Origin: Azospirillum doebereinerae
Lineage (GTDB): Bacteria; Pseudomonadota; Alphaproteobacteria; Azospirillales; Azospirillaceae
Direction: 5' to 3'
Assembly (NCBI RefSeq): GCF_003989665.1
Contig: NZ_RZIJ01000010.1
Location: 1-64,000, forward strand
DNA length: 64,000 nt
Shown here: piece after piece, positions 50,576 through 59,780 of the stretch
Numbering within the stretch: the stretch's first letter is position 1
Layout of the letters: every line of letters begins with the position of its first letter
The notes under the pieces: generated by a model
Databases searched by the model: none
Told to the model about the DNA's origin: nothing
Seen by the model: only the letters and a program-made list of their open reading frames with translations
Translations under genes and position numbers: made by a program

Positions 50576-52189
50576 TCACATGCCGCGTTCGTAGACGACG
50601 ACCCGGTTCCGCCCTTCGTGCTTGGCGCGGTAGAGCGCCAGATCGGCGCGGTGGATGGCCTTCTCCAGCGTGTCGGTCGCCCCCTCCAGCCCGGCGATGC
50701 CGATGCTGGAGGTCAGGTGGAAACGCCCCTCCGGCGCCGGGATCGGCATGCGGGCGAGGTTGCGGCGCACCCGTTCGGCGACGACGCGAGTCTCGTCGGC
50801 GGTGGCGCCGGGCAGCACGACCACGAACTCCTCGCCGCCCAGACGGCCCAGCACATCGTATTCCCGCAGGATCGCCTGGCAGCCGCCGGCCACCATGCGC
50901 AGGGCGTCGTCGCCGGTGGCATGGCCGTAGGTGTCGTTGATCTTCTTGAAATGGTCGACGTCGAGCACGAAGACCGCCAGCGGCTCGTGGAAACGGTGCG
51001 CGCGGGCCAGTTGCTGGCGCGCCATCTCCATGAAGGAGCGCCGGTTGTAGATGCCGGTCAGGGGGTCCCGCGACGCCATGTCGCGCAACGCCTCCTCCAT
51101 GTTGCGGCGCTCGGTGTAGTCGTAAATCCAGGCAAGGTTCACCTCGACGCCCTGGATGACGGCTTGGTTGACCGTGAACAGCGTCCAGAAGGGCGAACCG
51201 TCGGCCTTCTTGAACTGAACCTCCATGTTCACGACGGCGCCGCTGCCGCGCAGCCGTTCCAGCACGCGTTCGCGCTGGTGGTTGTCCAAGTAATAGTCCC
51301 GCGCCCGGCTGCCGACCAGCCGGTCGCGCGGCAGCCCGATCAGCTCCGCGAAGCGGGTGTTCACGAAAACGATCCGCCCGTCGTCGCGGCGCGACACCGA
51401 CACCCCGATGGGGCTCTGCTCCAGGATCGCCTCCAGCCGTCCCTCGTTGGGCTGGGAGTCGGTCAAATCGTGGATGACGCCGACGATGCCACCCGGATTG
51501 CCGCTGCTGTCGCGGAAGGACACCTTGCTCAGGCTGGTCATGCGCAACGTGCCGCCGGCGACGGGAACCACCTCCTCGTAGCGGGCGCGGCTTTCCTCGG
51601 CCAGCACCGCCCGGTCCTGGGCGGCGTGCGCCTTGGCGGTGCCGGGATCCATGACGGCGAAGGTCGTCTTCTGCAGGAGGTCGCGGCGGTCGAGGCCCGT
51701 GTAACGCTCGAACGCGTCGTTGACGCGGATGTACTGCCCCCGGACGTCCTTGACGAAGACGGGAACCGGCAACGTGTCGAACAGAGCTTCCTTCATCAGA
51801 AGGCGGTCTTGGAGCGCCGCCTCGCGCCGGCACCGCTCGTCCACGTCGGTGAACAGGGTGAGGCGCAGCGGCGCGCCGTCCACATCACCGAAAGGCGCCA
51901 CCGTCTCGGCGACCCAGAGGCCGGAACCGTCGCGGCGGCGCAAGCGGCGCTCCGCGCCCTCCGGCACGGGATCGTCCGGCAGGGTAAGATCGGCCAGCGT
52001 CTTTCCGATCAGGTCCGGCGGCGGATAACCCAGCAACGCGTGCAGCGCCGGGTTGGCATGCCGAATCTCCCCCGCGGGCGTCGAAACGCACACGCCGGCC
52101 GGCAGGGCGTCGAACGCCTGCCATGCCGCCGGACGCGCGTCGTCCACGCCTTGTTGGGGAATCATCACCGGGTTACCCGAATCGAACAT
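50576..52189 (-). CDS. Diguanylate cyclase with three PAS domains
   Basis: 537 residues, with no membrane helix. PAS domains lie at about 20-130, 145-250 (LFDTLPVPVFVKDVRGQYIRVNDAFERYTG) and 270-385 (RLEAILEQSPIGVSVSRRDDGRIVFVNTRFAELIG). The GGDEF domain (about 390-535) has RDPLTGIYNRRSFMEMAR and an active-site GGEEF near 452. The sequence REYD five residues before GGEEF is the RxxD inhibitory site, so product inhibition by c-di-GMP is expected. It makes cyclic di-GMP in response to a cytoplasmic signal sensed by the PAS domains and may affect motility or biofilm formation. Confidence 0.93.
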   Translation of the reverse strand: MFDSGNPVMIPQQGVDDARPAAWQAFDALPAGVCVSTPAGEIRHANPALHALLGYPPPDLIGKTLADLTLPDDPVPEGAERRLRRRDGSGLWVAETVAPFGDVDGAPLRLTLFTDVDERCRREAALQDRLLMKEALFDTLPVPVFVKDVRGQYIRVNDAFERYTGLDRRDLLQKTTFAVMDPGTAKAHAAQDRAVLAEESRARYEEVVPVAGGTLRMTSLSKVSFRDSSGNPGGIVGVIHDLTDSQPNEGRLEAILEQSPIGVSVSRRDDGRIVFVNTRFAELIGLPRDRLVGSRARDYYLDNHQRERVLERLRGSGAVVNMEVQFKKADGSPFWTLFTVNQAVIQGVEVNLAWIYDYTERRNMEEALRDMASRDPLTGIYNRRSFMEMARQQLARAHRFHEPLAVFVLDVDHFKKINDTYGHATGDDALRMVAGGCQAILREYDVLGRLGGEEFVVVLPGATADETRVVAERVRRNLARMPIPAPEGRFHLTSSIGIAGLEGATDTLEKAIHRADLALYRAKHEGRNRVVVYERGM

Positions 52190-52328
52190 GGGCAGCAGTT
52201 TCCCATAAAATAATATTTCACTGCAATGACGCGATTTCGCGAGGGAAGCGCGACGACCGCCGCCGGATCACCTGTCCGGCTGCGTCAACCCGCAGTCTTT
52301 CAATTGTTCACTTCACTGATTGATTTTA

Positions 52329-53369
52329 CTAAAAATCGAACCGATTGCAAGCAATCCGCAGCCGCTGCCGCGCTTCGTCACCAGGGGGCAAGCCCAAGCG
52401 CAGCCAATCGGGCCGGTGGTCGAACCGGCGGACCAGGATGCCGGCCTCGCCCAAGGCCCTATACAACGTGGGAGCCCGCTCGTGCGACACCAGACGGAAC
52501 AGGTCCGTCCCCCCCACCAAGGTCAGCCCCACACCGGTCAGCAGCCGGTCCAGCGCCTCGGCCTCATCCGCCAGACGCGTCCGCGTCGCCGCAATCCAAG
52601 GGTCGTCGGACAGCGCCGCCGTGGCGACGGCCAACCCCGGCCCCGACACCGCCCACGGCCCGATGGCCCTCCGCAGCTCCGACGCCAGGGCGGGTTCGGC
52701 CAATGCGACGCCAAGCCGCAGCCCGGCCAGCCCGAAGAACTTGCCGAAGGAGCGCAGCACGATCAGGCCGGGCATACCGGCGAAGCCGGCAACGCTGGCG
52801 GCCGGGTCGCAATCGGCGAAAGCCTCGTCCACCACCAGCCAGCCACCCCGCGCCGCCTGCGTTTCCGCCAGGGCCAGCAGCCGTGCGGGAGGCAGAACCC
52901 GCCCGTCCGGGTTGTTCGGGTTGACCAGGACCAGCACGTCGGCATTCGCGTCCTCCGGCTCGCTCACCCCGGACACGGCGTGGCCGGCGGCGGCCCAGCT
53001 GGCGGCGTGCTCGGCATAGGTCGGGGTCCGCACCGCGACGCGGCCCGGCGCCCGCAGACGGGGGAGCAGCTGGATCAGCGCCTGTGAGCCGGACGCCGCC
53101 GCGACCGAAGCCGCCGAGGGCGCGCCGTAGCAGGCCGCCGCCGCGCGGAACAACGCCGCCTCCGCTCCGCGCGCCGGCAGGCGGGTCCAAGCATCGGCGG
53201 GAATCGGCGGCAGCGGGTAGGACCAGGGGTTGATGCCGGTGGACAGGTCGACCCAGGGTTCCGGCGCGCCGGGGAAGGCCGCGCGCGCCGCGTCCAGGTC
53301 GCCGCCATGGAGGATCGCCCCTCCGGCTTCCGCCCGCAAATCCTTGGTTGCCGCCGTGGTTTCGGCCAT
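52329..53369 (-). CDS. cobC: Threonine-phosphate decarboxylase (CobC; CobD in Salmonella naming)
   Basis: 346 residues, PLP fold type I. It makes (R)-1-amino-2-propanol phosphate for the cobalamin side chain. Seen: ILHGGDLDAARAAFPGAPEPWVDLSTGINPW at the N-terminus, typical of this enzyme; VNPNNPDGRVLPP; WLVVDEAFADCDP; and the PLP Lys in RSFGKFFGLAGLRLG near 205. ATG 53369 has GAGG upstream; an open frame much further upstream is chance. It is divergent from cobD with a 63-nt gap, so both may share a control region. Confidence 0.93.
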   Translation of the reverse strand: MAETTAATKDLRAEAGGAILHGGDLDAARAAFPGAPEPWVDLSTGINPWSYPLPPIPADAWTRLPARGAEAALFRAAAACYGAPSAASVAAASGSQALIQLLPRLRAPGRVAVRTPTYAEHAASWAAAGHAVSGVSEPEDANADVLVLVNPNNPDGRVLPPARLLALAETQAARGGWLVVDEAFADCDPAASVAGFAGMPGLIVLRSFGKFFGLAGLRLGVALAEPALASELRRAIGPWAVSGPGLAVATAALSDDPWIAATRTRLADEAEALDRLLTGVGLTLVGGTDLFRLVSHERAPTLYRALGEAGILVRRFDHRPDWLRLGLPPGDEARQRLRIACNRFDF

Positions 53370-53432
53370 GATCCCGCCTCTTCTCCCGCCCGTCCGCCGC
53401 CCCTGCCCGCCCTCTGCCAGGAACCCGCCGTC

Positions 53433-54395
53433 GTGCCGCTTCATCCATTCCTGCTCGCCGCCGCGCTCGTGATCGAGGCGGTGGCCGGCTACCCGGACGC
53501 ACTCTACGCCCGCATCCGCCATCCCGTCGTGTGGATCGGTGGGCTCATCGCGCAGCTCGACCATGCGCTCAACCGCGAGACGGACGGCTTCGGCCTGCGC
53601 AAGGCGCTGGGCGTGCTGGCGCTGCTGGTCCTGCTGCTGACGGTCGGCGGCGTGGCGGTGGCGGTGGCGTGGCTGTGCCGGCTGCTGCCCTTCGGCTGGC
53701 TGCTGGAGGCGGCGCTGGCCTCCACCCTGCTGGCGCAGCGCAGCCTGCACGAGCACGTCGCCGCCGTGCCCAAGGGCTTCGCCAAGGGCGGGCTGGAGGG
53801 CGGGCGGGAGGCGGTGTCGCGCGTCGTCGGCCGCAACCCGGCCAGCCTGGACGAACCGGCCGTCTGCCGCGCCGCCATCGAAAGCCTCGCCGAGAACTTC
53901 TCCGACGGCATCGTCGCGCCGGCGGTCTGGCTGCTGCTCGGCGGGCTGCCGGGCATCGCGCTGTACAAGGCGATCAACACCGCCGACAGCATGATCGGCC
54001 ACCGGACCCCGCGCCACGAGGCGTTCGGCTGGGCGGCGGCGCGGCTCGACGATCTGGTCAACCTGCCGGGATCGCGGCTGACCGCGCTGCTGCTGACGGT
54101 CGCCGCGCGGTTCATGGATGGGGCCGACTCCCGCGAGGCGTGGCGGTCGGTGCGGCGCGACGCCCACCGCCACCGCTCGCCCAACGCCGGCTGGCCGGAG
54201 GCGGCGATGGCCGGCGCGCTGGACCTGCGGCTGGGCGGCCCGCGCGTCTACGGCGCCACCCGCGTCGAGGACGTGTGGCTGGGCAGCGGACGGACGGCGG
54301 CGACCCCGGCGGACATCGGCCGGGGACTGGCGCTCTACCGCCGGGCTTGCGTGGTGCTGGTGGCGGGCGCGCTGGTGCTGGCGGTGTTCGGCTGA
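53433..54395 (+). CDS. cobD: Adenosylcobinamide-phosphate synthase (CobD/CbiB)
   Basis: 320 residues, inner-membrane protein with four to five helices. It attaches the aminopropanol arm to adenosylcobyric acid. Family motifs: HPVVWIGGLIAQLDHALNR near the N-terminus, AQRSLHEHVAAVPKGF, IESLAENFSDGIVAPAVWLLLGGLPGIALYKAINTADSMIGHR and SPNAGWPEAAMAGAL. GTG start with AGGAA 9 nt before it. Divergent from cobC, whose product supplies the substrate; convergent with vapC. Confidence 0.94.
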   Translation: MPLHPFLLAAALVIEAVAGYPDALYARIRHPVVWIGGLIAQLDHALNRETDGFGLRKALGVLALLVLLLTVGGVAVAVAWLCRLLPFGWLLEAALASTLLAQRSLHEHVAAVPKGFAKGGLEGGREAVSRVVGRNPASLDEPAVCRAAIESLAENFSDGIVAPAVWLLLGGLPGIALYKAINTADSMIGHRTPRHEAFGWAAARLDDLVNLPGSRLTALLLTVAARFMDGADSREAWRSVRRDAHRHRSPNAGWPEAAMAGALDLRLGGPRVYGATRVEDVWLGSGRTAATPADIGRGLALYRRACVVLVAGALVLAVFG

Positions 54396-54406
54396 AGGCA
54401 CCACGC

Positions 54407-54802
54407 TCAGGCCAGCGCCGATTCCACGTCGGTCAGCGCGAAGTCCTTGCCGACGTAGAGCAGCGGCGAATCCAGAGAACGCGCCAGCGCGTAGGCGGCG
54501 CAATCCCCCAGCGTCAGCTGCGCCGGATGCCCGCAGCCCCGACCGAAGCGGCGGAAGGCGTTGAAGGCCAGCGTGGACTGCACCCGGTCGAAGGGGCGGA
54601 TCACCATGCCGGCCCGCTCGATCAACTTTTCGAACTCGCGCAGCATGTCCTCGCCGAAGCGTGCCAGCAGAAGCGCGCGGTACTCCATCACCGTGACGGC
54701 CGAGATGTGGCAGGCCGGCGCGTCGTCCAGCAGCGCCTCGATCCGGTCGGCCTCGGGGCCGCCGCGCAGGAAGACGAGGATGGCGGAGCCGTCGATCACC
54801 AT
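54407..54802 (-). CDS. vapC: VapC-family PIN-domain toxin (RNase)
   Basis: 131 residues. PIN fold with acidic active-site residues: MVIDGSAILVFL (first Asp), the Glu in VMEYRALLLARFG, and GDCAAYALARSLDSPLLYVGKDFALTDVE (two later Asp). Such toxins cut tRNA or rRNA unless bound by VapB. Its ATG overlaps the 3' end of the vapB frame by 7 nt, the usual translational coupling. The pair sits at the downstream end of the cobP-cobO-cobQ run. Confidence 0.92.
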   Translation of the reverse strand: MVIDGSAILVFLRGGPEADRIEALLDDAPACHISAVTVMEYRALLLARFGEDMLREFEKLIERAGMVIRPFDRVQSTLAFNAFRRFGRGCGHPAQLTLGDCAAYALARSLDSPLLYVGKDFALTDVESALA

Positions 54803-55050
54803 CGCGGGCCGTCCGTCCGGTCCCGCCCCAGGATCGCGTCGTCGGGACGCCCGTCGAGCGACGGCAGCTTGGAGGCCCGCTCGCGGATGGCGTGCAGCGC
54901 CTCGCGCCGGGCCGGGTCGTGCGGACGGTCCAGCCGGGCCAGACGTTCGCGCAGAGCCAGCGTCACCGCGACCGTCACGCTCTCACCGGTGATGTCCGAC
55001 AGCCGGCGCGCCAACTGGTCGGCCTCCTCGCTGTCCACCCGCAACGCCAT
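54796..55050 (-). CDS. vapB: VapB-family antitoxin
   Basis: 84 residues. MALRVDSEEADQLARRLSDITGESVTVAVTLALRERLARL is the Rv0623/PSK-type VapB N-terminus that dimerises and binds DNA; the C-terminal part should wrap the VapC active site. GGAGG lies 7 nt before ATG 55050, whereas the ATG at 55056 abuts it. It starts 35 nt after cobQ, so the pair could be read from the cob promoter as well as from its own. Confidence 0.9.
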   Translation of the reverse strand: MALRVDSEEADQLARRLSDITGESVTVAVTLALRERLARLDRPHDPARREALHAIRERASKLPSLDGRPDDAILGRDRTDGPRW

Positions 55051-55085
55051 CGGCATCCCTCCCCCGCATTGACGAATAGGGAATG

Positions 55086-56573
55086 CTAGCGTGACGGGAA
55101 TTGCTCCGCCACGGCAATAATCCCGTCGATGTCCATTTCGCGTTCCAGGCGGTCCGCGATGGCGTCGAGCGCCCGTTCGACCGCCGCCCCGTAGGACAAC
55201 CCCGATCCGGCGCCGCCAAGCCCGGCGAGGAACGCGCCACGGAACCCGTCCGCGCCGAACAGCCCGTGCAGGTAGCAGCCCTGGACGCGCCCGTCCTCCG
55301 ACTCCGCGCCATCGGTGGCGTCGTTCGCCAGCGCCAGCATCGGCCGGGCGCGGTCCGGCCCCTCGGTGCGGCCCATGTGCATCTCGTAGCCGGCGACGGC
55401 TGCCCCGGTGCGGCGTTCGGTCGCCCGTGCCTCCTCCAGCACCTTCGGGCCTTTCAGCACGGTCGCCACGTCCAGCAGGCCGAGCCCGGCGGCCTCGCCC
55501 GGCGGTCCCTCGATGCCGTCGGGGTCGGCGATGCTTCGTCCCAGCATCTGGTAGCCGCCGCAGATGCCCAGCACCCGCCCCCCGCGCCGCCAATGGGCCA
55601 GCAGATCGATGTCCCAGCCCTGAGCGCGCAGGAAGGCCAGATCGGCGATGGTCGCCTTGGTCCCCGGCAGAATCACCAGATCGGCGTCGCCGGGCAGCGG
55701 GCGCCCCGGCGGCACCATGGTCAACGACACGCCAGGCTCCTGCGCCAACGGGTCGAAATCGTCGAAGTTGGCGATGCGCGACAGCATCGGCACGGCGATC
55801 CGCACGCCTTCGCCCGATCCGGGGCGGGTGCGGTCGAGCGCCACTGCGTCCTCCGCCGGCAGGGTCGCGGCCTCCGCCAGCCAGGGCACGACGCCGAAGC
55901 CGTGCCAGCCGGTGTGCGCACCGATGATCCGCAGCCCCTCGTCGAACAGGCGGACGTCGCCCCGGAACTTGTTGATGAGGAAACCCTTGATGCGGTCGCG
56001 CTCCTCCTGGGGCAGCAGGGCGTGGGTGCCGACGAGGCTGGCGATCACCCCGCCCCGGTCGATGTCGCCGACCAGCACCACCGGCACTTGCGCCGCCGTG
56101 GCGAAGCCCATGTTGGCGATGTCGCCGGCCCGCAGGTTGACCTCCGCCGGGCTGCCGGCGCCCTCGACGACGACGATGTCGGCCTCGGCCATCAGACGGT
56201 CGAAGCTGTCCAGCACGGTGCCCAGCAGTTCGCGCTTGCGCGCCTGATAATCGGCGGCCTTGGCGGTCCCGACCACGACGCCGCGCACGACGATCTGCGA
56301 GCCGATGTCCGACTGCGGCTTCAGCAGCACCGGGTTCATGTGGACGGTCGGCGCCACCCCGCAGGCACGCGCCTGGAGCGCCTGCGCCCGCCCGATCTCG
56401 CCGCCGTCGGCGGTCACGGCGGCGTTGTTGGACATGTTCTGCGGCTTGAACGGCCGCACGGACAGCCCGCGCCGCGTCAACGCCCGGCACAGCCCGGCCA
56501 CCAGCAGCGACTTGCCGACGTCCGACCCGGTGCCCTGGAGCATCACCGCGCGCGTCTTGCGGGGGTCGGCCAT
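55086..56573 (-). CDS. cobQ: Cobyric acid synthase
   Basis: 495 residues. It amidates four side chains of adenosylcobyrinic acid diamide using glutamine and ATP. The N-terminal dethiobiotin-synthetase-like ATPase has [20 protein letters not shown] and KPQNMSNNA; the C-terminal type I glutamine amidotransferase has the nucleophile Cys in [10 protein letters not shown] near 330 and the His in YLHGLFG near the end. It begins 3 nt after the cobO stop. Length is normal. Confidence 0.95.
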   Translation of the reverse strand: MADPRKTRAVMLQGTGSDVGKSLLVAGLCRALTRRGLSVRPFKPQNMSNNAAVTADGGEIGRAQALQARACGVAPTVHMNPVLLKPQSDIGSQIVVRGVVVGTAKAADYQARKRELLGTVLDSFDRLMAEADIVVVEGAGSPAEVNLRAGDIANMGFATAAQVPVVLVGDIDRGGVIASLVGTHALLPQEERDRIKGFLINKFRGDVRLFDEGLRIIGAHTGWHGFGVVPWLAEAATLPAEDAVALDRTRPGSGEGVRIAVPMLSRIANFDDFDPLAQEPGVSLTMVPPGRPLPGDADLVILPGTKATIADLAFLRAQGWDIDLLAHWRRGGRVLGICGGYQMLGRSIADPDGIEGPPGEAAGLGLLDVATVLKGPKVLEEARATERRTGAAVAGYEMHMGRTEGPDRARPMLALANDATDGAESEDGRVQGCYLHGLFGADGFRGAFLAGLGGAGSGLSYGAAVERALDAIADRLEREMDIDGIIAVAEQFPSR

Positions 56574-56576
56574 CGT

Positions 56577-57209
56577 TTAGAACTCGACTCCGGCCTGGGC
56601 CTTCACCCCGGCCTCGAAGGGGTGCTTGACCAGCGTCATCTCGGTGACGAGATCGGCGGCGGCGATCAACTCCGGCTTGGCGTTGCGGCCGGTGACGCAG
56701 ACGTGCAGGTCGGGGCGCCGAGCCGCGAAGGTCGCCAGCACCTCGTCGAGCGGCAGGTAGTCCATGCGCAGCGCGATGTTCAGCTCGTCCAGCACGATCA
56801 GGCGGTAGCGCGGGTCCTCCATCATCGCCTTGGCCTTGGCCCAGGCGGCCTCGGCGGCGGCGATGTCGCGGGCGCGGTCCTGGGTGTCCCAGGTGAAGCC
56901 CTCCCCCATCGTGTGGAAGTCCACCAGATCCTCGAAGCGCTCCAACGCCACCGTCTCGCCGGTGGACCAGGCGCCCTTGACGAACTGCACCATGCCGACG
57001 CGCATGCCGTGCCCGACCGCCCGCATCATCAGCCCGAAGGCGGCGGTGGACTTGCCCTTGCCCTTGCCGGTGTGGACCATGAGAAGCCCCTTCTCGATGG
57101 TCTTCGAGGCCAGCGCCCGTTCCTGCAACGCCTTGCGGCGCTTCATCTTCTCGGCGTGGCGTTCGTTGATGTCGGCATCGGCGGCGGTCATGGGGGCCGG
57201 TTCGGTCAT
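56577..57209 (-). CDS. cobO: Cob(I)yrinic acid a,c-diamide adenosyltransferase (CobO/BtuR type)
   Basis: 210 residues. It transfers the 5'-deoxyadenosyl group from ATP to cobalt. P-loop [17 protein letters not shown] near 45-61; later [12 protein letters not shown] and [18 protein letters not shown]. The N-terminal [16 protein letters not shown] helix is typical of CobO. It overlaps cobP by 4 nt (ATGA) and is followed at once by cobQ, so it is within one operon. Confidence 0.95.
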   Translation of the reverse strand: MTEPAPMTAADADINERHAEKMKRRKALQERALASKTIEKGLLMVHTGKGKGKSTAAFGLMMRAVGHGMRVGMVQFVKGAWSTGETVALERFEDLVDFHTMGEGFTWDTQDRARDIAAAEAAWAKAKAMMEDPRYRLIVLDELNIALRMDYLPLDEVLATFAARRPDLHVCVTGRNAKPELIAAADLVTEMTLVKHPFEAGVKAQAGVEF

Positions 57210-57733
57210 GGCGCGTTTCCCTTGGCAAAGATCGGCAGGCCGGCGACGGTCAGCACGACGCGCGGCGCCACCGCCGCGACCGCCTGATGCAGCCGTCCGG
57301 CGTGATCGCGGAAGCGCCGGGCCAGCGCGTTGTCGGGCACAATGCCCAGCCCAACCTCGTTCGACACCAGAACCACCCGCCCCGGCAAGCCCGCCAGCGC
57401 CGCGACCAGCGCCGCCGTCTGGGATTCCACGTCGGCCTCGGCCATCAGCAGGTTCGTCAGCCACAGCGTCAGGCAGTCCACCAGCACGCCCGTGCCGTCC
57501 GCCGCGTGGCGGCGGAGCGCGCCGGTCAGGTCGAGCGGCTCCTCCACCGTCGTCCAGCCGGGGCCGCGGTCGCCGCGGTGCGCGGCGACGCGCTCCGCCA
57601 TCTCGTCGTCCCAGATTCGGGCGGTGGCGATGTAGACGCGCGGACCGCCGAGCGCCGTCACCAGCCCCTCGGCGTAACGGCTCTTGCCGGAGCGGGCGCC
57701 GCCCAGGACCAGCGTCAGATCGGGCGCGCTCAC
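57206..57733 (-). CDS. cobP: Adenosylcobinamide kinase / guanylyltransferase (CobP/CobU)
   Basis: 175 residues. It phosphorylates adenosylcobinamide and then adds GMP. The N-terminal P-loop [17 protein letters not shown], the following [35 protein letters not shown] with the guanylylated-His region, and [13 protein letters not shown] are diagnostic. The GTG start (57733) overlaps the stop of the cupin gene as GTGA, indicating coupled translation. Confidence 0.94.
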   Translation of the reverse strand: MSAPDLTLVLGGARSGKSRYAEGLVTALGGPRVYIATARIWDDEMAERVAAHRGDRGPGWTTVEEPLDLTGALRRHAADGTGVLVDCLTLWLTNLLMAEADVESQTAALVAALAGLPGRVVLVSNEVGLGIVPDNALARRFRDHAGRLHQAVAAVAPRVVLTVAGLPIFAKGNAP

Positions 57734-58206
57734 CAGGGCGTTCCATCCCGGTGATGATAGGCGCCATCGCGCCAGACCATGTCCTCGTCGGAATAGTCGA
57801 TGGCGTCGCCCGCGCTGCGGTCGCCGATCTCCAGATAGCTGGCGGGCCGGTCGCTGCGGTTGATCAGGCGGTGGCCGTCCGCCTTGCCCGCCGGGAAGCC
57901 GGCGCACAGGCCAGAGGTCAAAAGGGTCTCGCCGGCCTCGGTGACCAGCACCAACTCGCCCTCCACCACATAGACGAACTCGTCCTGGCGGCCGTGCCAA
58001 TGGCGCAGGGCCGAACTCGCGCCCGGATCGAGTCGCGTCAGGTTCACCCCGAAATTGCTCAGGCCCAGCGGATCGCCCAGCGCGACACGGTGCCGGCCGG
58101 CGACCGCCGCGCGGAACGGATCGGGGTAGTCGGTCGCGCCGGTGCGCGCGGTCAGCGTCGCGGGATCGAGAACGGGCGCCTTGGGGGGAGCGGAATCGGT
58201 CGTCAC
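57730..58206 (-). CDS. Cupin-domain protein at the head of the cob operon
   Basis: 158 residues, with a single cupin barrel. Motif 1 is [21 protein letters not shown] (two His and a Glu able to bind a metal), motif 2 [26 protein letters not shown]. The family occurs widely as uncharacterised cupins. Its stop codon overlaps the cobP start (GTGA), so it is made together with the cobalamin enzymes and may have a role with corrinoids, cobalt or an aldehyde side product; none is established. The GTG start has AGGAGAG upstream. It is the first gene of cupin-cobP-cobO-cobQ. Confidence 0.87.
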   Translation of the reverse strand: MTTDSAPPKAPVLDPATLTARTGATDYPDPFRAAVAGRHRVALGDPLGLSNFGVNLTRLDPGASSALRHWHGRQDEFVYVVEGELVLVTEAGETLLTSGLCAGFPAGKADGHRLINRSDRPASYLEIGDRSAGDAIDYSDEDMVWRDGAYHHRDGTPW

Positions 58207-58352
58207 GGCCCTCTCCTGGGGTTGCGGGGGTGGACTGTCGCAAACCCGGCCGGCGGCGTCAAACCGGACAGGCGCACCGGCGCAAGGCGGCTGGACGCGC
58301 GCCGGTCGGCCCGCCATTGTCACCGCACCGCACAACACGATGCCCGAGCCCG

Positions 58353-59159
58353 ATGTCCCAGCTTGAAATCATCAGCCACCGTCCCGCCGGCCCGGCCAAG
58401 CCGACGCCGCTTCTCTTCGTCCACGGCGCCTTCAGCGCCGCCTGGATCTGGGACGCCAAGTTCCTGCCCTGGTTCGCCGAGCGCGGGTGGGAGGTGCACG
58501 CCGTCTCCCTGCGCGGCCATGGCGGCAGCGAGGGGACGGACCGCCTGCACAGCTTCGGCATCGCCGATTACGTGGAGGACGTGCTGGAGGCCGCCGGTCG
58601 CTGCTCCGCCCCGCCGGTGTTGATCGGCCATTCGATGGGCGGCTTGGTCGTGCAGCGGGCGCTGCGCCGCCGCCGCTTCCCCGCCGCCGTGCTGATGGCC
58701 TCATCCCCGCCGCACGGGCTGTGGTCCTCCACGCTGGGGCTGATGTGGCGGGCGCCGGATGTCTACCAGCAGATGTCGCTGCTGACGATGTTCGGCACCT
58801 CGGCGGTCAGCGCCGACCTGATCGGCCGCTCGATGTTCGCCGAGGGTATGCCGCGCGAGGAGGCGGCGAAATACGAGCCGCTGCTCCAGGAGGAATCGCG
58901 CCGGGTGCTGATGGACATCGGCGGCTGGATTCCCTTTCCGATCCTGCCGCCCCGCGACATCCCCGTGATGGTCATGGGGGCCGAGAAGGATCTGCTGTTC
59001 CCCCGCGCGGAGGTCGCCGCCACCGCCCGCGCGCTTGGGGTCGACCCCGTCTTCATGCCCGGCATGGGCCATGCGATCATGCTGGAGCGCGAGTGGGACC
59101 GCGCCGCCGAGCGGATCGACGGCTGGCTGTCCGAGACCCTGGCGGCCAAGCCCGACTGA
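58353..59159 (+). CDS. Alpha/beta hydrolase
   Basis: 268 residues. Complete hydrolase fold: oxyanion-hole region FVHGAFSAAWIWDAKF, VSLRGHGGSEG, nucleophile elbow IGHSMGGLVVQRAL (Ser near 95), the acid in MGAEKDLLFP and the His in GMGHAIMLE. Probably an esterase or related hydrolase; the substrate is unknown. ATG 58353 chosen because the family fold starts there. It is divergent from the cob operon (146 nt gap). Confidence 0.92.
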   Translation: MSQLEIISHRPAGPAKPTPLLFVHGAFSAAWIWDAKFLPWFAERGWEVHAVSLRGHGGSEGTDRLHSFGIADYVEDVLEAAGRCSAPPVLIGHSMGGLVVQRALRRRRFPAAVLMASSPPHGLWSSTLGLMWRAPDVYQQMSLLTMFGTSAVSADLIGRSMFAEGMPREEAAKYEPLLQEESRRVLMDIGGWIPFPILPPRDIPVMVMGAEKDLLFPRAEVAATARALGVDPVFMPGMGHAIMLEREWDRAAERIDGWLSETLAAKPD

Positions 59160-59273
59160 CGGCCCCCGATTGGTTTGTAAACGGATTGTTAGTAATACGA
59201 TCAATATTCTTGCCTTGAGCGCGGCGCTTGCCGATCCCCGGTTCAGCGGCCGCGCCAACGGTGGGGGTGATCC

Positions 59274-59768
59274 ATGAAGGGCTTCTCGATCGCGGCCAAC
59301 GACTGGGGTGTCCACGCCATCCTCTACAAGGGCTTCACGGAGGCGGATTCGGCGGCTTGGCTGGCGGCACTGCGCGAAGCCGTCGGGATGGTGGGCAAGG
59401 CCGGGCGGGCGTCGAGCCTGTTCGCCGATCTGCGTGACGCGACCCTGTCGTCGGCGTCGCTGGATGGACTGTTCGCCCAATTGACCCGGATGGGCATCGG
59501 CCGAAGCGCGGTTCTGCTGTCCGACCCGGCGACGGCCAAACGGCTGCGCGCCGCGCTCGACACCGCCAACGCCGGTCATGCCGTGCGGGTCCTCGTCACC
59601 GACGGGCGCGACCGCGTGTCCATCGCCGCCGCCTATTCCTGGATCCTGAACGGCACGGAACCGCGCGCCGGCCGCGTGCCCGACGCCCTCAGCGGGGAGA
59701 TCCTGACCTTCCCGGCGCCGGTACGGGACAGCTTCGCCACCCAGCCTCCGATGCGCGCGGCGTCCTGA
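59274..59768 (+). CDS. Hypothetical protein, possible STAS-like fold
   Basis: 164 residues, not recognised. KGFTEADSAAWLAALREAVGMVGKAGRASSLFADLRDATLSSASLDGLFAQL reads as alternating strands and helices, like STAS or SpoIIAA-like domains in which a strand ending in DLR/D precedes a helix; RSAVLLSDPATAKRLRAALDTANAGHAVRVLVTDGRD continues the pattern. The similarity is weak. The 114 nt upstream is AT-richer and may hold the promoter. It converges with oxyR (12 nt between stops). Confidence 0.65.
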   Translation: MKGFSIAANDWGVHAILYKGFTEADSAAWLAALREAVGMVGKAGRASSLFADLRDATLSSASLDGLFAQLTRMGIGRSAVLLSDPATAKRLRAALDTANAGHAVRVLVTDGRDRVSIAAAYSWILNGTEPRAGRVPDALSGEILTFPAPVRDSFATQPPMRAAS

Positions 59769-59780
59769 CGACGCCATGTT

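Noticed and set aside
52329..54503. A single 724-residue protein covering cobC and upstream sequence
   Set aside because: The first part is antisense to cobD and composed of Arg/Gln/His-rich sequence; the true cobC start with a ribosome-binding site is at 53369.
58207..58352. Possible cobalamin riboswitch before the cupin-cob operon
   Set aside because: The gap is only 146 nt and I find no B12-box-like sequence, while cobalamin riboswitches need about 200 nt. The cobC-cobD gap (63 nt) is also too short.
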